The notes beneath the pieces are model-generated. The model was not told the DNA's origin. It made no database searches and was given only the letters and a program-made list of their open reading frames with translations. The position numbers and the translations under genes are program-made. From positions 29,240,740 through 29,304,739 of the forward strand of contig CAIIXF020000009.1 of NCBI GenBank assembly GCA_903813345.2: DNA of 64,000 nt, in the 5' to 3' direction. Numbering within the stretch: position 1 is the stretch's first letter; each line of letters opens with the position of its first letter. Positions 48,642-61,192 of the stretch are shown here, piece after piece. This DNA is from Owenia fusiformis. Lineage: Eukaryota > Annelida > Polychaeta > Sabellida > Oweniidae.

Positions 48642-51600
48642 GTTATATATACCATTTATCACATTCTCAACTTTTCAGTTACATTCTCTTTTTAAAGATA
48701 AATCATATGCAAATAATATGACACCACCCAATTGAAAACCCTTTGATTTCTTGTGGAGCTTGAGGTTAAAATTGACACCTCTTTTGAAGGTGCAAAAGTT
48801 AAAATTTCCCTCCATTTTCCACGATTTGGAAATCTGCAGAGAATAAATTTTGGGTTGCTCATGACACCCCTGGTGTCAATTTTAGCCTCTAACTCCCCAT
48901 TGAAACAACGGGTTTTCAATCAGATGTCATAAAGATAATTATTTATCTTTAAAACAAGCATATGTGAAATAATAAAAACGACTTCTCAGGAAGAGTTTGA
49001 AAATTTCAAGATTGTGAAATTTTCAATTTTTTCTGAAAATCGATTAAGTTAACAGTCACCTTAAGTGATTGTTTTTATTACTTTAAATTTTTCTTGACTC
49101 TTCTGGGCAATTGTTTGGTTTTGATTCTTAATATTTTGTTTTGATACTGTGATTGTACTAAATTGTTCTAATCTTAGGTGATTGTCCCTGGTTTAGGTGA
49201 TTGTTCCTGATCATAAGTGATTTACCTTGATCCTTGATATTTTTTCTTTACTAAGCTCGGTCAGTAGGAGGTTGATTGTTTTAGATCATATTAATTGGTC
49301 CCTATGTGATTTGTGATCGTGCTGGTCAAATGTGGTTGTACAATAGACTATTAATATACTAGTATTGTCCAAAATTTCCCGGGAAATCTTTGTTTCATTT
49401 CGCCGTGTGTAAAATGAAAATGCGCCCTCTATAATTTCAGATTTCCATGTCGTGCCTGAGATTTACTCGCGACCCTTTCGAAACCATGTAAACTGCTAAG
49501 ATGACGTCATTTATATCCGGGATTGCTTTGCAAACTCCACACAACAGACTGTCCCATCTTTTCTCCTGCTTTCTCCCGATGCAATTCATACATTACTCGG
49601 AGATTACTGTCAAACGTTCCAAGTTTTACAATTTTAGCATGTTTATTACGATCTAATTCCTGCCAGTATCAATGAATAAATCTATTGACCAACAGATTGG
49701 AAATATGTATTCCAGCGATACCCTCATTTTGACGAAAGAATGGTACAAATATGTCCACTATTTATCGAGATATCGTGTAGAAAAATTGAAGAAAGACATC
49801 GCTTAAGAAATTTCTATTTCTAGACTGAACTGTTCACGCTCGCAAGTGGCATCTCCAACTCCATATATGGGCAAAAAGGTGGAGTTAACAATAAGCAATG
49901 CAGGGATTGACACGATTGACACGAAGAAGTCTCGATGAATCTCGCTTAAACTCCGCCCCTTCTTCGTGAAAAATCACGTGAATTCCGGCTTTTGCTGGGA
50001 CATATCCGGGCATCTCGGCTTCGAACCCAATCAGAAGTTTCAATTTTGACTGGCGCCGCATACATTATCTCAAGTCTCACCCAATATTTTTATGTATACG
50101 TTAATAATAACAATACATGACATGGTTGAACGTTATATCATATGATATTCATCCTTAAACTTGAGTATTGGTTTTTTCCTGTACATTGTTTATACTTCAT
50201 ACCCCAAGACATCCTTAGCATGTACATTATTATTATTTTTTTTTTTTATTATTTAATTTTAAGAATTAAGTTCATGGGTCTATATGAATATGTATTCCAT
50301 ACCTGTAGCATTTTAGGTCATTATCAAGTTTGTATCAGTATTTTGCAATAAATATTATGCCAACATTAACAAATTGTTATCGAGGAGTGAAGATATGAAC
50401 AAATCTCAAAGAAAATTGTTACCCGCGATTGTTACTCTCTTAACTATTTTTCAGCAGCAACTTCATCTTTTTACTACTAAAAATTAAGCACTGTGTAGAT
50501 GGATGTAAACATTTATTCTAGGGTCTAATCTCATGAAGAATATCCAAATACGCCAAAATTCCTCAAAGTTACCGGAGGGGCATCTCGCAGATTTTGCATT
50601 TGAAAACCATAGGCATATGGAAATCGCAAAACTTGTAAACATTCATAGTTGGGAATGTTTTTGAAATACTAAAACATGAGACTGAAAATGGACTAAAATA
50701 TGCTTATTTATTCATATTAATTAACTGTGTTCTCTCTTAAAACAATACATTTAGGTTAGGATATAATATTCAACCTCTGTACCAAAGTAGCATTTCGAGT
50801 ACTATTAAAAAAAATACCATTTGCAAATTATTTATTGAATGATAAAATAGTCATACAGTAGTAGTAATCATAATATAGTTTTGCTAAAGTACCCCTCGAA
50901 CCTCTAAAATGTTATTCTATGGGGTGATAATGCTCAAATTAATTTGTACGAACTAATAAGGCACGGCCATGACTTCCCAAAACCGTTGTTGAAAACTGTC
51001 CTTAATATAAGTAAGCATAGCATTGATTCGAAGTGGTTCAGTTAAATCTGAATCTGGGCGATAGATATCCTCAAGGTTATAATGGTGGCTGTAGTATGGG
51101 GTCATAGTGTTATACCATATCCATCCATTTCACCTTCTTAGGTTTTGCTAAATAAAATTTACGTGAACCCCCAAGACCTGGTCTCATTAACATTTTCGTT
51201 TTCTAATCGTATTACATACTGGAGTAATTTTCCACCACATTGATGAAACTAAATGTCATCTAAACGTTCAATGAAAATTCAATCGATTTCGTTCTGTTTA
51301 GATTTATTGGATTTTGCTTTACGTGGCATTCCCTTTTTACATCCTTATAAACGTTTCATCTAATGCCAGTGAAGAAGTATCGATAAGGGGATCATAAATC
51401 CTCGTAATTACATAAACCTCACACTCCAAAAGTACTATATTCTGGTATGATTACCATGGTACTAAAATCATTTCCATTATTATGGCCGCAATCCATCGTT
51501 GTAACTAAATCCGGGAAAATTTAAATTTTGCTCCACTCATTTTAACGTTTTACTATCCTGTATGGAACTTCAATCGGATATGTAGATATAGTTTTGAGAA

Positions 51601-51839
51601 GGGACATAGAAGGGGCACAGTCTCAACATTAAACGTTATTCCATCAGACACACGCTACTGGATTATTATGTCCTTTTTGGTATACAGTTGTTAGCACTTT
51701 GGTTAAATTGTCGTTTTACATCTTGTTTTTCATCACAGGTCATTTTGACATTCTATTATTGTCAATTGCTGATCCGAGAACAATCCAGAATGAGGTAAAC
51801 AAATTAATGAAACGTCAGTAGGTCTTGTCATCTTGGATT
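48642..51839. other. gene-less stretch
   Basis: AT-rich. 49380-50050 is somewhat more GC-rich and has a TGACGTCA at 49502-49509; it could be regulatory, but no exon is visible. A T-run lies near 50235. Confidence 0.4.
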
Positions 51840-52020
51840 GCAGTGGCGGATCTGGGAGAGGGGCCATGGGGCCCGCCCCCCTTTAGTGGGCCCAGAAAAC
51901 AAATTGGTTTTTAAGCCCCAAAATGTTGTAGGGCCTCAAAAAATGGGCCTTTGGGGCATTATTTGGCCTCTTTATGCCTTTTGGGCCAATTCATCAAAAT
52001 GGGCCTTACTTTAGATTGGT
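51840..52020. repeat. decayed mobile element with GGGCC words
   Basis: It begins GCAGTGGCGGATCTGGGAG, a start typical of hAT-like non-autonomous elements in many invertebrates. GGGCCC, AAATGGGCC and TTTGGGCC words follow, as in 33395-33605 (opposite orientation). Ends and duplication are not resolved. Confidence 0.4.
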
Positions 52021-52921
52021 TAGATCCATTCATCATTGATGATTTGGATTGTTACCGTTTAGATTGATAATGGCATGACATTTCTATCGAGCTCTAATAA
52101 TAAATGAATCCATGGTCCATTTTTGTTAACCATATCACCTTTCATTTTGTAGCTATTGGATTTCAGGCATGAGTGTTGATCTAAGAAAATTTGTCAAGGT
52201 AGCCTAACAATGTTTTGCTATCTAACTAATAGCATTTCGATTCTAATGCCAATATTTTAAGCTTGTTGTGATACCTGCCGATGAATGATATCAGATCACT
52301 ACAAGCGTGGAGACATATACTTTCTTAATATGTTCGATGCAGGTCCTAGAAATGTCACGCAATGGGCTGAAACTGGTTAACGGTGTACTTTGACCATTTG
52401 CTTTTAGCATATCTTTTACGGTTTCGTTTATGTTCTTTTACGGTTTCCTTCTTTATGTGCTGACATATTCGTCTTGGGTCTTAGGAGAAAATAATAATAA
52501 TTTTCCTAATCACCAAGACTCATTGTTTATCTATTACTTTTAGGTTTACTAATCAGTAAACCACGAGGAGTAGCACAGGAATATAAGCATCCGATCGATC
52601 TCTCGTGTAACTAACTGCTTATGAATGTTTTGTACAACACAGCTTGTGTTCTCTCAAATGTTATTGAATATTATTCTCTATCGTCAAGATTGGAATTCTG
52701 AGATAAAGGATCACACATTTTTGCGAAGTGGATGGATAATGGGATAATCGTGAGCTATTGATTCCAGTTTCAAAAGGGTAATATTAACCTAATTATAAGC
52801 CATGTTAGCAATAATAAGAACACCAGAGCTTTTTTATATAATGAATGTACTTAACTAACTATAACTATTTTGAAATAACCTTAACCCCGATTGCGGTAAA
52901 TGGGGACATATGAATGTAACA

Positions 52922-53245
52922 TCACAATCAAGGAGGATTGGCTCCCAGAGTGCAACATCGATATTCTGTCCCATATATGAGCATGTCGTGATACAAAATT
53001 CCAATTCAAGCATCCGCCATTTTGTTCACTTCAACATTTGAATCGTAAATTTTGGTCTTATTTCCTCACGAAAAATTCCCAAACTCACAAGAAATGATCG
53101 AGATATTAGTTCGAATCTTTTGGACCGTTTACTTTGAATTTATAGTCGGTTATAATTTCCAAAAAATAACGACATTTCGACGTTTTCATTGTTGGAAAAT
53201 ATCGAGTGTCGATCCTGGGAGCCAATCCTCCTTGATCACAATTTG
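52922..53245. mobile_element. ~320-bp inverted-repeat element
   Basis: ATCAAGGAGGATTGGCTCCCAG near 52927 has its exact inverse near 53215-53236. The arms extend with gaps to a TCGATATT / AATATCGA pair, about 45 bp in. No coding potential. MITE-like. Confidence 0.7.
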
Positions 53246-53728
53246 GATGACCATTATTCGAACGTGATCCCAATCTTGGATATTGAGCAAAGTTGAATTG
53301 GGTTAACACTTGGTCACAATATTCTGTCAAGAACTCAATTACAGTTGTTTAATTCATGTAAGACAATATGTCTCATCATAAACTGAGTCATGGCATCTTT
53401 TAAGTAATAAAGGCTCAATATATCGGCATGAAATCTTTTCTTTTGGGAACAGTAGTCGTGCTGATTTGTACCAGAGTGTACAAGAGAAAATTGTCTCAAA
53501 ATAAATATTAGAGAGATTTCGCCAACTCGTGAAACGACAGCTTATGTTTCACGTAATAGCTATACGTTAGCGATTTGAAATTGGCGTTTCGCAAAAAGAT
53601 GCACTAATACATATACAAGTAGAACTGTATAATTCATCAATCAATTCTAATGTTCTTTTCACCAAGAAGGATGAATTATTTTCTCATTCAAATTCCTTGT
53701 ATATAAGGTGTATATTTAGGTAGTAAGT

Positions 53729-54499
53729 AGAGAGATTTCGCAACGCACTTAGGCGTGTTTATAAATTCCGCATGTTTATAACAACGGATGTGAATTACGT
53801 CATCATTTGTTGCGCAGCTCTATCCATTTATACGGAGCCATGACTTATAAGTGGCTCTTTGGCAAAACACCCCTTATTCACGTCACCATACTAGTCAATG
53901 GGCAAATGGGCAAACGCCTGGTTTCTTTTCTTCGAGTTATATGGATTTATGTGGCCCCATTGGCCTATCTGAGGTCCAAAAGCAATGTCTAAGCTACATT
54001 TTGACACTAAACTCAATAGGGGTCAAACATCTACTTTTTGAAATAATTGGTCAATTGTGACACTACCCCCTCTCTCTGCCGACAGAAATTGAAATTCACA
54101 AAATGAAGCCAAAATTAATACGCCATTTGACTCGAAATTTTCCTTCAGATAACCCAAATAAACGTATTTCAGAAGAAATGGCATGTTATCATTGCAAAGA
54201 GATGACAACTGTACCTACATACTAGCTTAACTGACTCGCCATGATCACAATTGTGTTGGGACTACATTCATTTTTAAAACTGCGGAAGTGACGTATTAGG
54301 GCAGTTTGGCCTTTATGAATGGATAGAGCTGCACAAAAAGTGGTGGCGTAGTACACACACTTTGTAAGTTATCGACACAAAGCATGTTGGAAAGGGAATT
54401 CATGATCAATCTTCAATGAGTATCTACCAAACCGAGCAATAATGATTAATTTACATTTTCTACAGGGAACACGCAATAAGTGCGTTGCGAAATCTCTCT
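53729..54499. mobile_element. 771-bp element with 23-bp perfect TIRs
   Basis: AGAGAGATTTCGCAACGCAC plus TTA at the left is exactly inverted at the right end (54477-54499). A further partial copy of the terminus (AGAGATTTCGCC) lies at 53513. The interior contains the segment shared with 8410-8640. No clear target duplication and no transposase. Confidence 0.75.
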
Positions 54500-57282
54500 G
54501 TTGTCCTAGTTTGTATACATATAGTCGCCTACCTTTTTTAAAAAGCGTTTTATAAATAAACCGAATTGGGTCATGACATGAATAAATTGTACCCCGAACA
54601 AGAATCACCGAGTCAATGACTACTTATAAACCGGTTATTTATAGCCCATCTGCGACCATTTACACAGATTTGAATAATGCAAACATGTTCTTCTGGGTTG
54701 ATAAGACGACCCTATTGAACAGGCAGGTTAAAAACGTATGCAGCTCTTCGTGCATGACTTGAAATTATTTCCAAATCCAATAAGTTTAATTTAATTTCCA
54801 ACTCAGCTGGTAAAGCTCCCATGGCCCCTTGTGACGTTTCGACGTGTTCTACATTGTACGAATAAATCCTATGATGATTAAATAAGCCTATAATATAATG
54901 ATGGATGTGCATGTAACTAGGTTAATCGAAACATTTATAAACAGCTGGTGGGGGTTTCTGTTATGCGAGAACAAACATGTATATGGAATAAAGAAGGCAA
55001 ATGTTACAAATGTTATCATTGTATCCCAATATCCCAGATGCGAGTAGAAATAATCTTGATTTACGACATTAAAAATTCACAATTCAGTCAAACTGATGTC
55101 ATATTTGGAATCTACATGTAAAATTACATTTAGAAATGTGGTTTTGAAAAGAGTTTAACAACTTTGAAAATTTAATTTTCTTTGAAAATGTGACTTCTAG
55201 GTCGGGGAGATTCCCCATAGCCCCCATGTTGTTAAATCACAAAAAGTGAAATATCTTTTCTTGTGTTGGGCAGATAATATTTTCTTTTACTGGACATATT
55301 TTAATTTGTATAACATTCAGATACATAAAGGTAATATGAAAAGTGAACCACTAAAACTGATGCATATTCAAGTTTAAAGTGTGCGCCTGACCCGGCTACG
55401 TATAGCACAGAGTTTATACTGGCGGATTAGACTAGTTCATTTTTTATATGTGTGTGAAAGCTTTCTCTTATTTGCGTTTTTTCGTTTAGTACGGTTTTGT
55501 TATAATTGCCGAGGTCATATAACCGGGATAAAACAATGATTTTCGTTGACTGCCCACACACAAAACATACGTTGAGTGAACAGTGTTATTACAAACAACA
55601 GGCTTTAGAATACAAAGCGTAGTGTGATAATAAGCTGTACACTACCACTGCTGCATGTACATACATGTATTACTAATTTACTAGGGCTCCCAAAGAGTGG
55701 ATAGGGAGGTTGTGTTTGTCACTTTTAAATTTTACATTTCAAAATTGTCATTTTACATGTCATAATTTGTTGGTTTCATTCGTTTAGCCAATCAAAACAT
55801 TGTAAAACAATAAGTCTGTTACGTACAATCAATTTTGTTCAGTTTTTATTAGTTGTCAGAATAAAGTTACGTTCATCTGAATCCATGTATCAAAACAAAA
55901 ATCCTATTTTCACTTCAAAATACTTCAGTGAGATGAAGGCTCGGAATTGTCGTATTCGTTATTTTATCTTCTCGATAGTAGCATTTAGTCGCACATTTGA
56001 TGCCAGGTCACCTTGTCGCGTACCTCTTGGGGAACCCCACATTTATGTGTGTACTCATGGAAGTAAATTCCCCGGTGTAGCCGAGAGCCACAAACAGGTT
56101 TCAACAGGTTCGAAATGACCAATTTCTCTCATATATACTCTAAATATTTTATTATTTAGCACCTACAAAGTATTGCTAATAACCATATGTAATTTCAATA
56201 AGGAAACTTATCTGGCTACATATAAATTCAATATCAACACTAGCTGTTCTCTCAACACGTCCTGGCTTACCTTGTGGTGACAAACCCTGGATTTTCGCTA
56301 TTTATAGTTTATCAACACCTTGACGCATGCGCATTTTATAGTTTATCGGGCACTTTAAGGGAATTTTGTAATACCCTGTCATGTTAATTCCCCCGAATCA
56401 GCCACCTGGTGGCGAAACTGGTAACTACCTACTCGCATCTGAGTAATTATGGCAGAATCGGGACATTTAAATGATGCAAGAATTAAGAGAATAATTGAAT
56501 CGGTGGTCCTTTTGAAATATGAAAGGTTGTTTTATGCCATAGAATCAACTTATGACCTTATATTGAGGTATCTATTTAACAGTAAACAGAATAATGTCTG
56601 AGGCCATGTAATGGTATTGACACCGTGAAGCCTAGAAGATCAGGCATTGTTTCTTGAATAAACCTTTGTGCATTTGAAACAATTTCCAATTCATTGACAG
56701 GAGAATTTATATCTTTGAGATAAAATGATCTTGATAACAATCATGAGATAATCATGAAACACAGACGAAGTGAGGTGTTTTTCTTCTCGATTTGACTATC
56801 CGGTGACACTTAAGCATGGCCTCACAGCTGGAATATATCTTAAAACTGTAATGCTTTGGCCGTTGATTCACTTTCCGATACAATTTATCAATACGATTTC
56901 AGAAAAATATGACACAGTCCAGTTATCTTAACAAACAAAATACTATTAAAAGGTTAATCACGTTTTAATATTTCATCATTGATTATCATATTAAGACAAA
57001 TCAAAGCCGTTACATTTCCCCCCGTTATGAAAAATTGTTTGTCCAGACTATATGCCGCCTTTATGTCGTGTCTGTGATCAAGCAATCATTATGTTATATA
57101 ACCAACAACAAACCTATTTAGATTTGTTCATTTTACCTGTCAGAGCGCATGTACCTAGAACACTATATTTCCATAAACATGCATGTAGCAAGGGTAGAAC
57201 ACATTTAAGCAATTGATTTCTGATAGGACAATGAGACTAATTTGGAGTATCTACATTAAATTCATACAATGGAACATAGTTA
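54500..57282. other. gene-less stretch
   Basis: AT-rich spacer. A 77-codon frame (55885-56118) is unrecognised. No repeat of note. Confidence 0.4.
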
Positions 57283-57405
57283 GTATTAATCAACTCAAAC
57301 TCATTTACTCCAGAGACGTATATCATTTATTTCCGACGTTTCACATTTCATTTCAAATTACAAGTCTCTGAAGTAAATGAATTTGAGTTAATTAATGTAT
57401 TACTA
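57283..57405. repeat. ~120-bp palindromic repeat
   Basis: TTAATCAACTCAAACTCATT... and, inverted, ...AATGAATTTGAGTTAATTAA form arms of about 35 bp around an AT-rich loop (CTCCAGAGAC / CTCTGAAG). Probably a small MITE. Confidence 0.65.
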
Positions 57406-58055
57406 TAGAGATGAATTTCTAAAGAAATAATTATTGTTTTGAGTATCTTATCTAACTAATAGTAATAACATGTGATGTTTTTACAGATGCTGGGCTTGCG
57501 TTAACAAAAAGCGGACATTGAATGCATATATATTCATATACTTACACAAAAAGGATATCACAGTTATAAAGCTGACACATGGCCCTGTCATATTATGTTA
57601 GAACGTTTATCCCCCGAAGTCAAATGCTAACAGACTCTGTCGAGATTGAGTAGGAGGGTGAACGTGTTAAGTTATTGTTGGATGCATCGGATCGATAGAA
57701 CTCTAGAACCGTCTGAAAGTTCCAAAGGCGAAATCATCTAGAAACTAACATGAATACTTTATAGTAATATCGCTTACCTCAGTCAGTCTATAGAAAAACT
57801 AATTAGAGAGTAAGATAACGTTAGAGCGCAAGTCAAGACATCTTATGCGAGCTATCAATCTAAACCCTATAATCTGAGATAATGATGGCATTGCGCGTCT
57901 TCTGCTAGCATTTAAGGATTAAAAGAAATATTTACAAAGATTGTGAAATAAATTGAGGATCAAATATTCGATATTAGGATAACCTCGTTCTCCCCAGGTC
58001 AGTAACTACTTGATTTATCGATCTATGGGTCAAGTCTGTTGATACGCCAATCAAT

Positions 58056-59513
58056 ATGTATCGACACGTAATAAGTACGGAACGGCGTCGGAGGCCTTAC
58101 AAAAGGAGTGCCTCGACCCCGGAGATGGCATCGAAAAGCCTGGCTGAAGCGATGAGTCAAATCGAATGTGAACTTTTGCCTGTGACAGCAGAGCAGGATG
58201 AGACCATACTTGAGGATGATAGTAGTGAGGAGATCAATGAGTGCTCTAAGTTGTTGAAACATAACGAGCTTGTGGATAGCAAAACTATGGCGAGTGCTGC
58301 ACACACAAAAAGTCCTAATGTAGCTCTGGAGACAGCAAAAAAGGAGAAACGAACTAGATTTCAACCTCATAACTCTCATGGATATATGGATATTCATAAG
58401 GAAACTGAAACAAATCTCTTGCTCAACCCCGAACACTTGGAAAATGTGGGGACGTCAAGTACGCTTCTAAACAGAGTGAAACAGAAATTAAAATACAAAG
58501 TTTTGAGGGCAAGTGAAGTAGTCATGCTCCAAACCCAGTCGGATATTACTGGAACAAGTCAAAGATTCAGCTTGGATAAAAGTGCAATTGCGATGCATGA
58601 TTTGAACGCGAATAAGCGTCTACAACGGAGCAACAGTACGCTTTCACGAACCAGGTTTCAGACAGAACCTGCCACGTCATTAGATAGACGCTCGAGTTTG
58701 AAAGAACAGCGAAAAAGCAGTTTTCGCCGATATCATACAACATCCTGTCAAAGTCCAATTGAAATACTCTCTAATGATATGAAAGCAGCGTCTTTGAAAC
58801 CACGTAATGATGAAGGTATAGTTTGTTCGAGCGAAGATCTTGAATCGATTTTAGTGGATTTCAAGAAAACTAGTTCAAAACGACCTCCTAACAGAGCCAT
58901 GTCAATGGACACAAGTGTTGTAAAGAAGCCATCTGACAAACCACGATCAGTAGATCGCTCAATATCTTGCCCAAATTCTGCGGCTATCAGTCATGCCATG
59001 AAACTTCACAATACTACTGTAAATGAGACGTTAACAGAGATGGTGGAGCCAGTTAAAGGGAGTCCTAGTCCAGGTGACGATCATGAAAATTTGTATCCAA
59101 ATGTCTTAGTGAATAAAGGGGCTAAGCCAAAGACTCCAAAAATGGGTAACGTTGATCATGGTCATGTTGACACTCACCTTAACACAAGTGAGAGTTCTCG
59201 AATTACAATTGATGGCGATGAGAAAATTACACAAGATGAAGAGACTATAAACCCTCGAAAAGCACCACCGGAAATAGTATTTGATGAGTCTGGTCAGACA
59301 TGGGATGTATATGGAGCAGAACTCGATCCAGAAATGTTAGGATTGGCCATCCAACGACACCTTGAGTCAATGCTCAATAAGAAACGACTTGCTATGAATG
59401 AAATAAGTGAAAAACTTGAAAAGATTGACAATCCGGAATTCAAAAATAACAACACTTTTTCCTCGATTTTTAATTTCTTTTGCTTTTTAAAACCTGACAA
59501 AGGGAAATGCTGA
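58056..59513 (+). CDS. GRIN_C-domain protein (GPRIN family), single exon
   Basis: 485 residues in one exon. Most of the chain is low-complexity, polar and rich in S, T, R and K, with many RSxS-type phosphorylation-like sites and no membrane segment. The C-terminal ~40 residues (about 404-441) read VFDESGQTWDVYGAELDPEM, then LGLAIQRHLESML. This is the hallmark of the GRIN C-terminal domain of GPRIN1-3, G-protein-regulated inducers of neurite outgrowth that bind activated Go/Gz alpha subunits at the membrane. After it come a short coiled segment and a tail ending FCFLKPDKGKC, whose two cysteines could be palmitoylated, as I recall for vertebrate members. An in-frame stop lies at 58011-58013. 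ATG 58056 is the first start, and Met 24 (GAGATGG context) is an alternative. Function in neurons is inferred from the family. Confidence 0.85.
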   Translation: MYRHVISTERRRRPYKRSASTPEMASKSLAEAMSQIECELLPVTAEQDETILEDDSSEEINECSKLLKHNELVDSKTMASAAHTKSPNVALETAKKEKRTRFQPHNSHGYMDIHKETETNLLLNPEHLENVGTSSTLLNRVKQKLKYKVLRASEVVMLQTQSDITGTSQRFSLDKSAIAMHDLNANKRLQRSNSTLSRTRFQTEPATSLDRRSSLKEQRKSSFRRYHTTSCQSPIEILSNDMKAASLKPRNDEGIVCSSEDLESILVDFKKTSSKRPPNRAMSMDTSVVKKPSDKPRSVDRSISCPNSAAISHAMKLHNTTVNETLTEMVEPVKGSPSPGDDHENLYPNVLVNKGAKPKTPKMGNVDHGHVDTHLNTSESSRITIDGDEKITQDEETINPRKAPPEIVFDESGQTWDVYGAELDPEMLGLAIQRHLESMLNKKRLAMNEISEKLEKIDNPEFKNNNTFSSIFNFFCFLKPDKGKC

Positions 59514-61073
59514 TACATCGCATCTGTTAAGCTGCTTCCTCAATAACGCATGGCTGGTAAATCAATAGTTTTTATAGATCTGATCATGGTTCGGAGCTGG
59601 TAAACAACAAAATTCTTTCAAACCTAGTCTCTTGAAAATAGATTCACGATAAAATACATACACTGTACGTAAGCAGACAGAAACATAAGTTCAATATTCA
59701 CAGATCTCATCGCCCCGGGACTTGCATTATAATACATATGACTGTACAGTATAGATATATCCATTGAGACCTATATGATTCCACTCGGAAGTGTTATTCA
59801 TTTTTGAATCGCATGTATGTGTTTGACTGCTTCACCTGTGCATTGTATGATGTTATTTAATGGTTGTGATATATTCTAACATTTCTAATATACACAAAGA
59901 AAAAACAAAATATCAATCATTTTCAATTTTCTCCTGCTGTAATGATACAGAAATTACACCTGGTTGCGTGGCTTCAGTTCAGATGATCTTGCCATTGGAG
60001 ACAAACAAATAGTTCCATTACTTGGCCATTTTTAGGTTTTACAAGTTTCCAAAAAACTATACATTTAGCTGCTTGTAGAATTTCTATAAAATCTATGTTA
60101 ATAATTTCATAACTTGAATTTATAACATAAAAAGAGATATTTCGACAATGGGAGAGCTGAAATATGTTTTTTCGACAATAAAAGCAGCTATTCCGAGTTA
60201 TTTTATCAACATGTCTAGACATTATAGTTCATCCTTACACTGCCTGTACAATTTCAAAAAACGCCCGGAAAACGATGCAATACTTTAGATTTATAACATA
60301 ATAAAACGAATGTAGCGGCCATTTTGAATCTTTGCGATACATTTGGCCGAGACTAAATAGAAAGTATTCATAATCTATTAAGTAAGGTATCTGTGCAATC
60401 TCAAGCAAATTGATGATCAAAATTAAAAGAGTTGCAAATACTATGAAGCTGATAGAGATGGACAAATGATGGACGAAAGAAAAGAATCTTTATTTCAGTA
60501 TATTTTATTACTGTATTCCAGGGTCTCGGATTCATGACGCTGTTCATTGCAACGTTGCCTACGGTGTCTTAGCTCATGACTATGGCAAAAAAGATACAGA
60601 AATAGAAATTAACACTTTTCATTTGCATCAACTGTCTGCGAGAGATCTTGCTACATTACAAGATTCCCATTAGGAAATTAACTTTATCGATTTCAAATCC
60701 AAGACCTACAAGAAAAAATACAAATTTCTGAAAGGTTTATCACGATGTAGCACTGTTCTGACTTGTGAAAGGATGTATTCTAATCATTATAAATTGGACT
60801 ATCTCGTGATGTTCATCTAAAAGGGGTGCTCAAACGTAAATCTAGGTTTCTCCGGCCGTAGTCAGTATTGACGAGATAATGGAACTAATGCGTTTGGATT
60901 ACTATGTTTTATAAGTGATATCAGCAGCTGCTATTAATCTTAATTACGCTAATCGGTTGATCATGAAAATTAAGATTCTTAAGACAGAATTCTTAGTGTT
61001 ATATCATAAAGTGAAAATAGAGGTATTTAAACCAGAATATTTTCCCCTCGAGGCGCCAAGTAATACCATATAA
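59514..61073. other. 3' flank of the GRIN_C gene; gene-less
   Basis: An AATAAA at about 60302 is a candidate 3' end, though far downstream (~0.8 kb). No other gene seen. Confidence 0.35.
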
Positions 61074-61192
61074 CCCATGGGCGTAGTCAGGGGGGGGGGG
61101 TGCGATGGGTCCTATTTTTGGACTCGCTTCGCTCGCGGTGATGCAAATCCAAAAATCGCACCCCCTTGACAATTGCTGGTCACGCCCCTGGA
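61074..61192. mobile_element. ~115-bp hAT-like MITE
   Basis: ATGGGCGTAGTCAGGGGG at the left pairs inversely with TGACAATTGCTGGTCACGCCCCT at the right. Inner parts (GGGTGCGAT / ATCGCACCC) also pair around a TCGCTTCGCTCGCGG centre. Termini and size fit short non-autonomous hAT-type elements. Confidence 0.6.
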
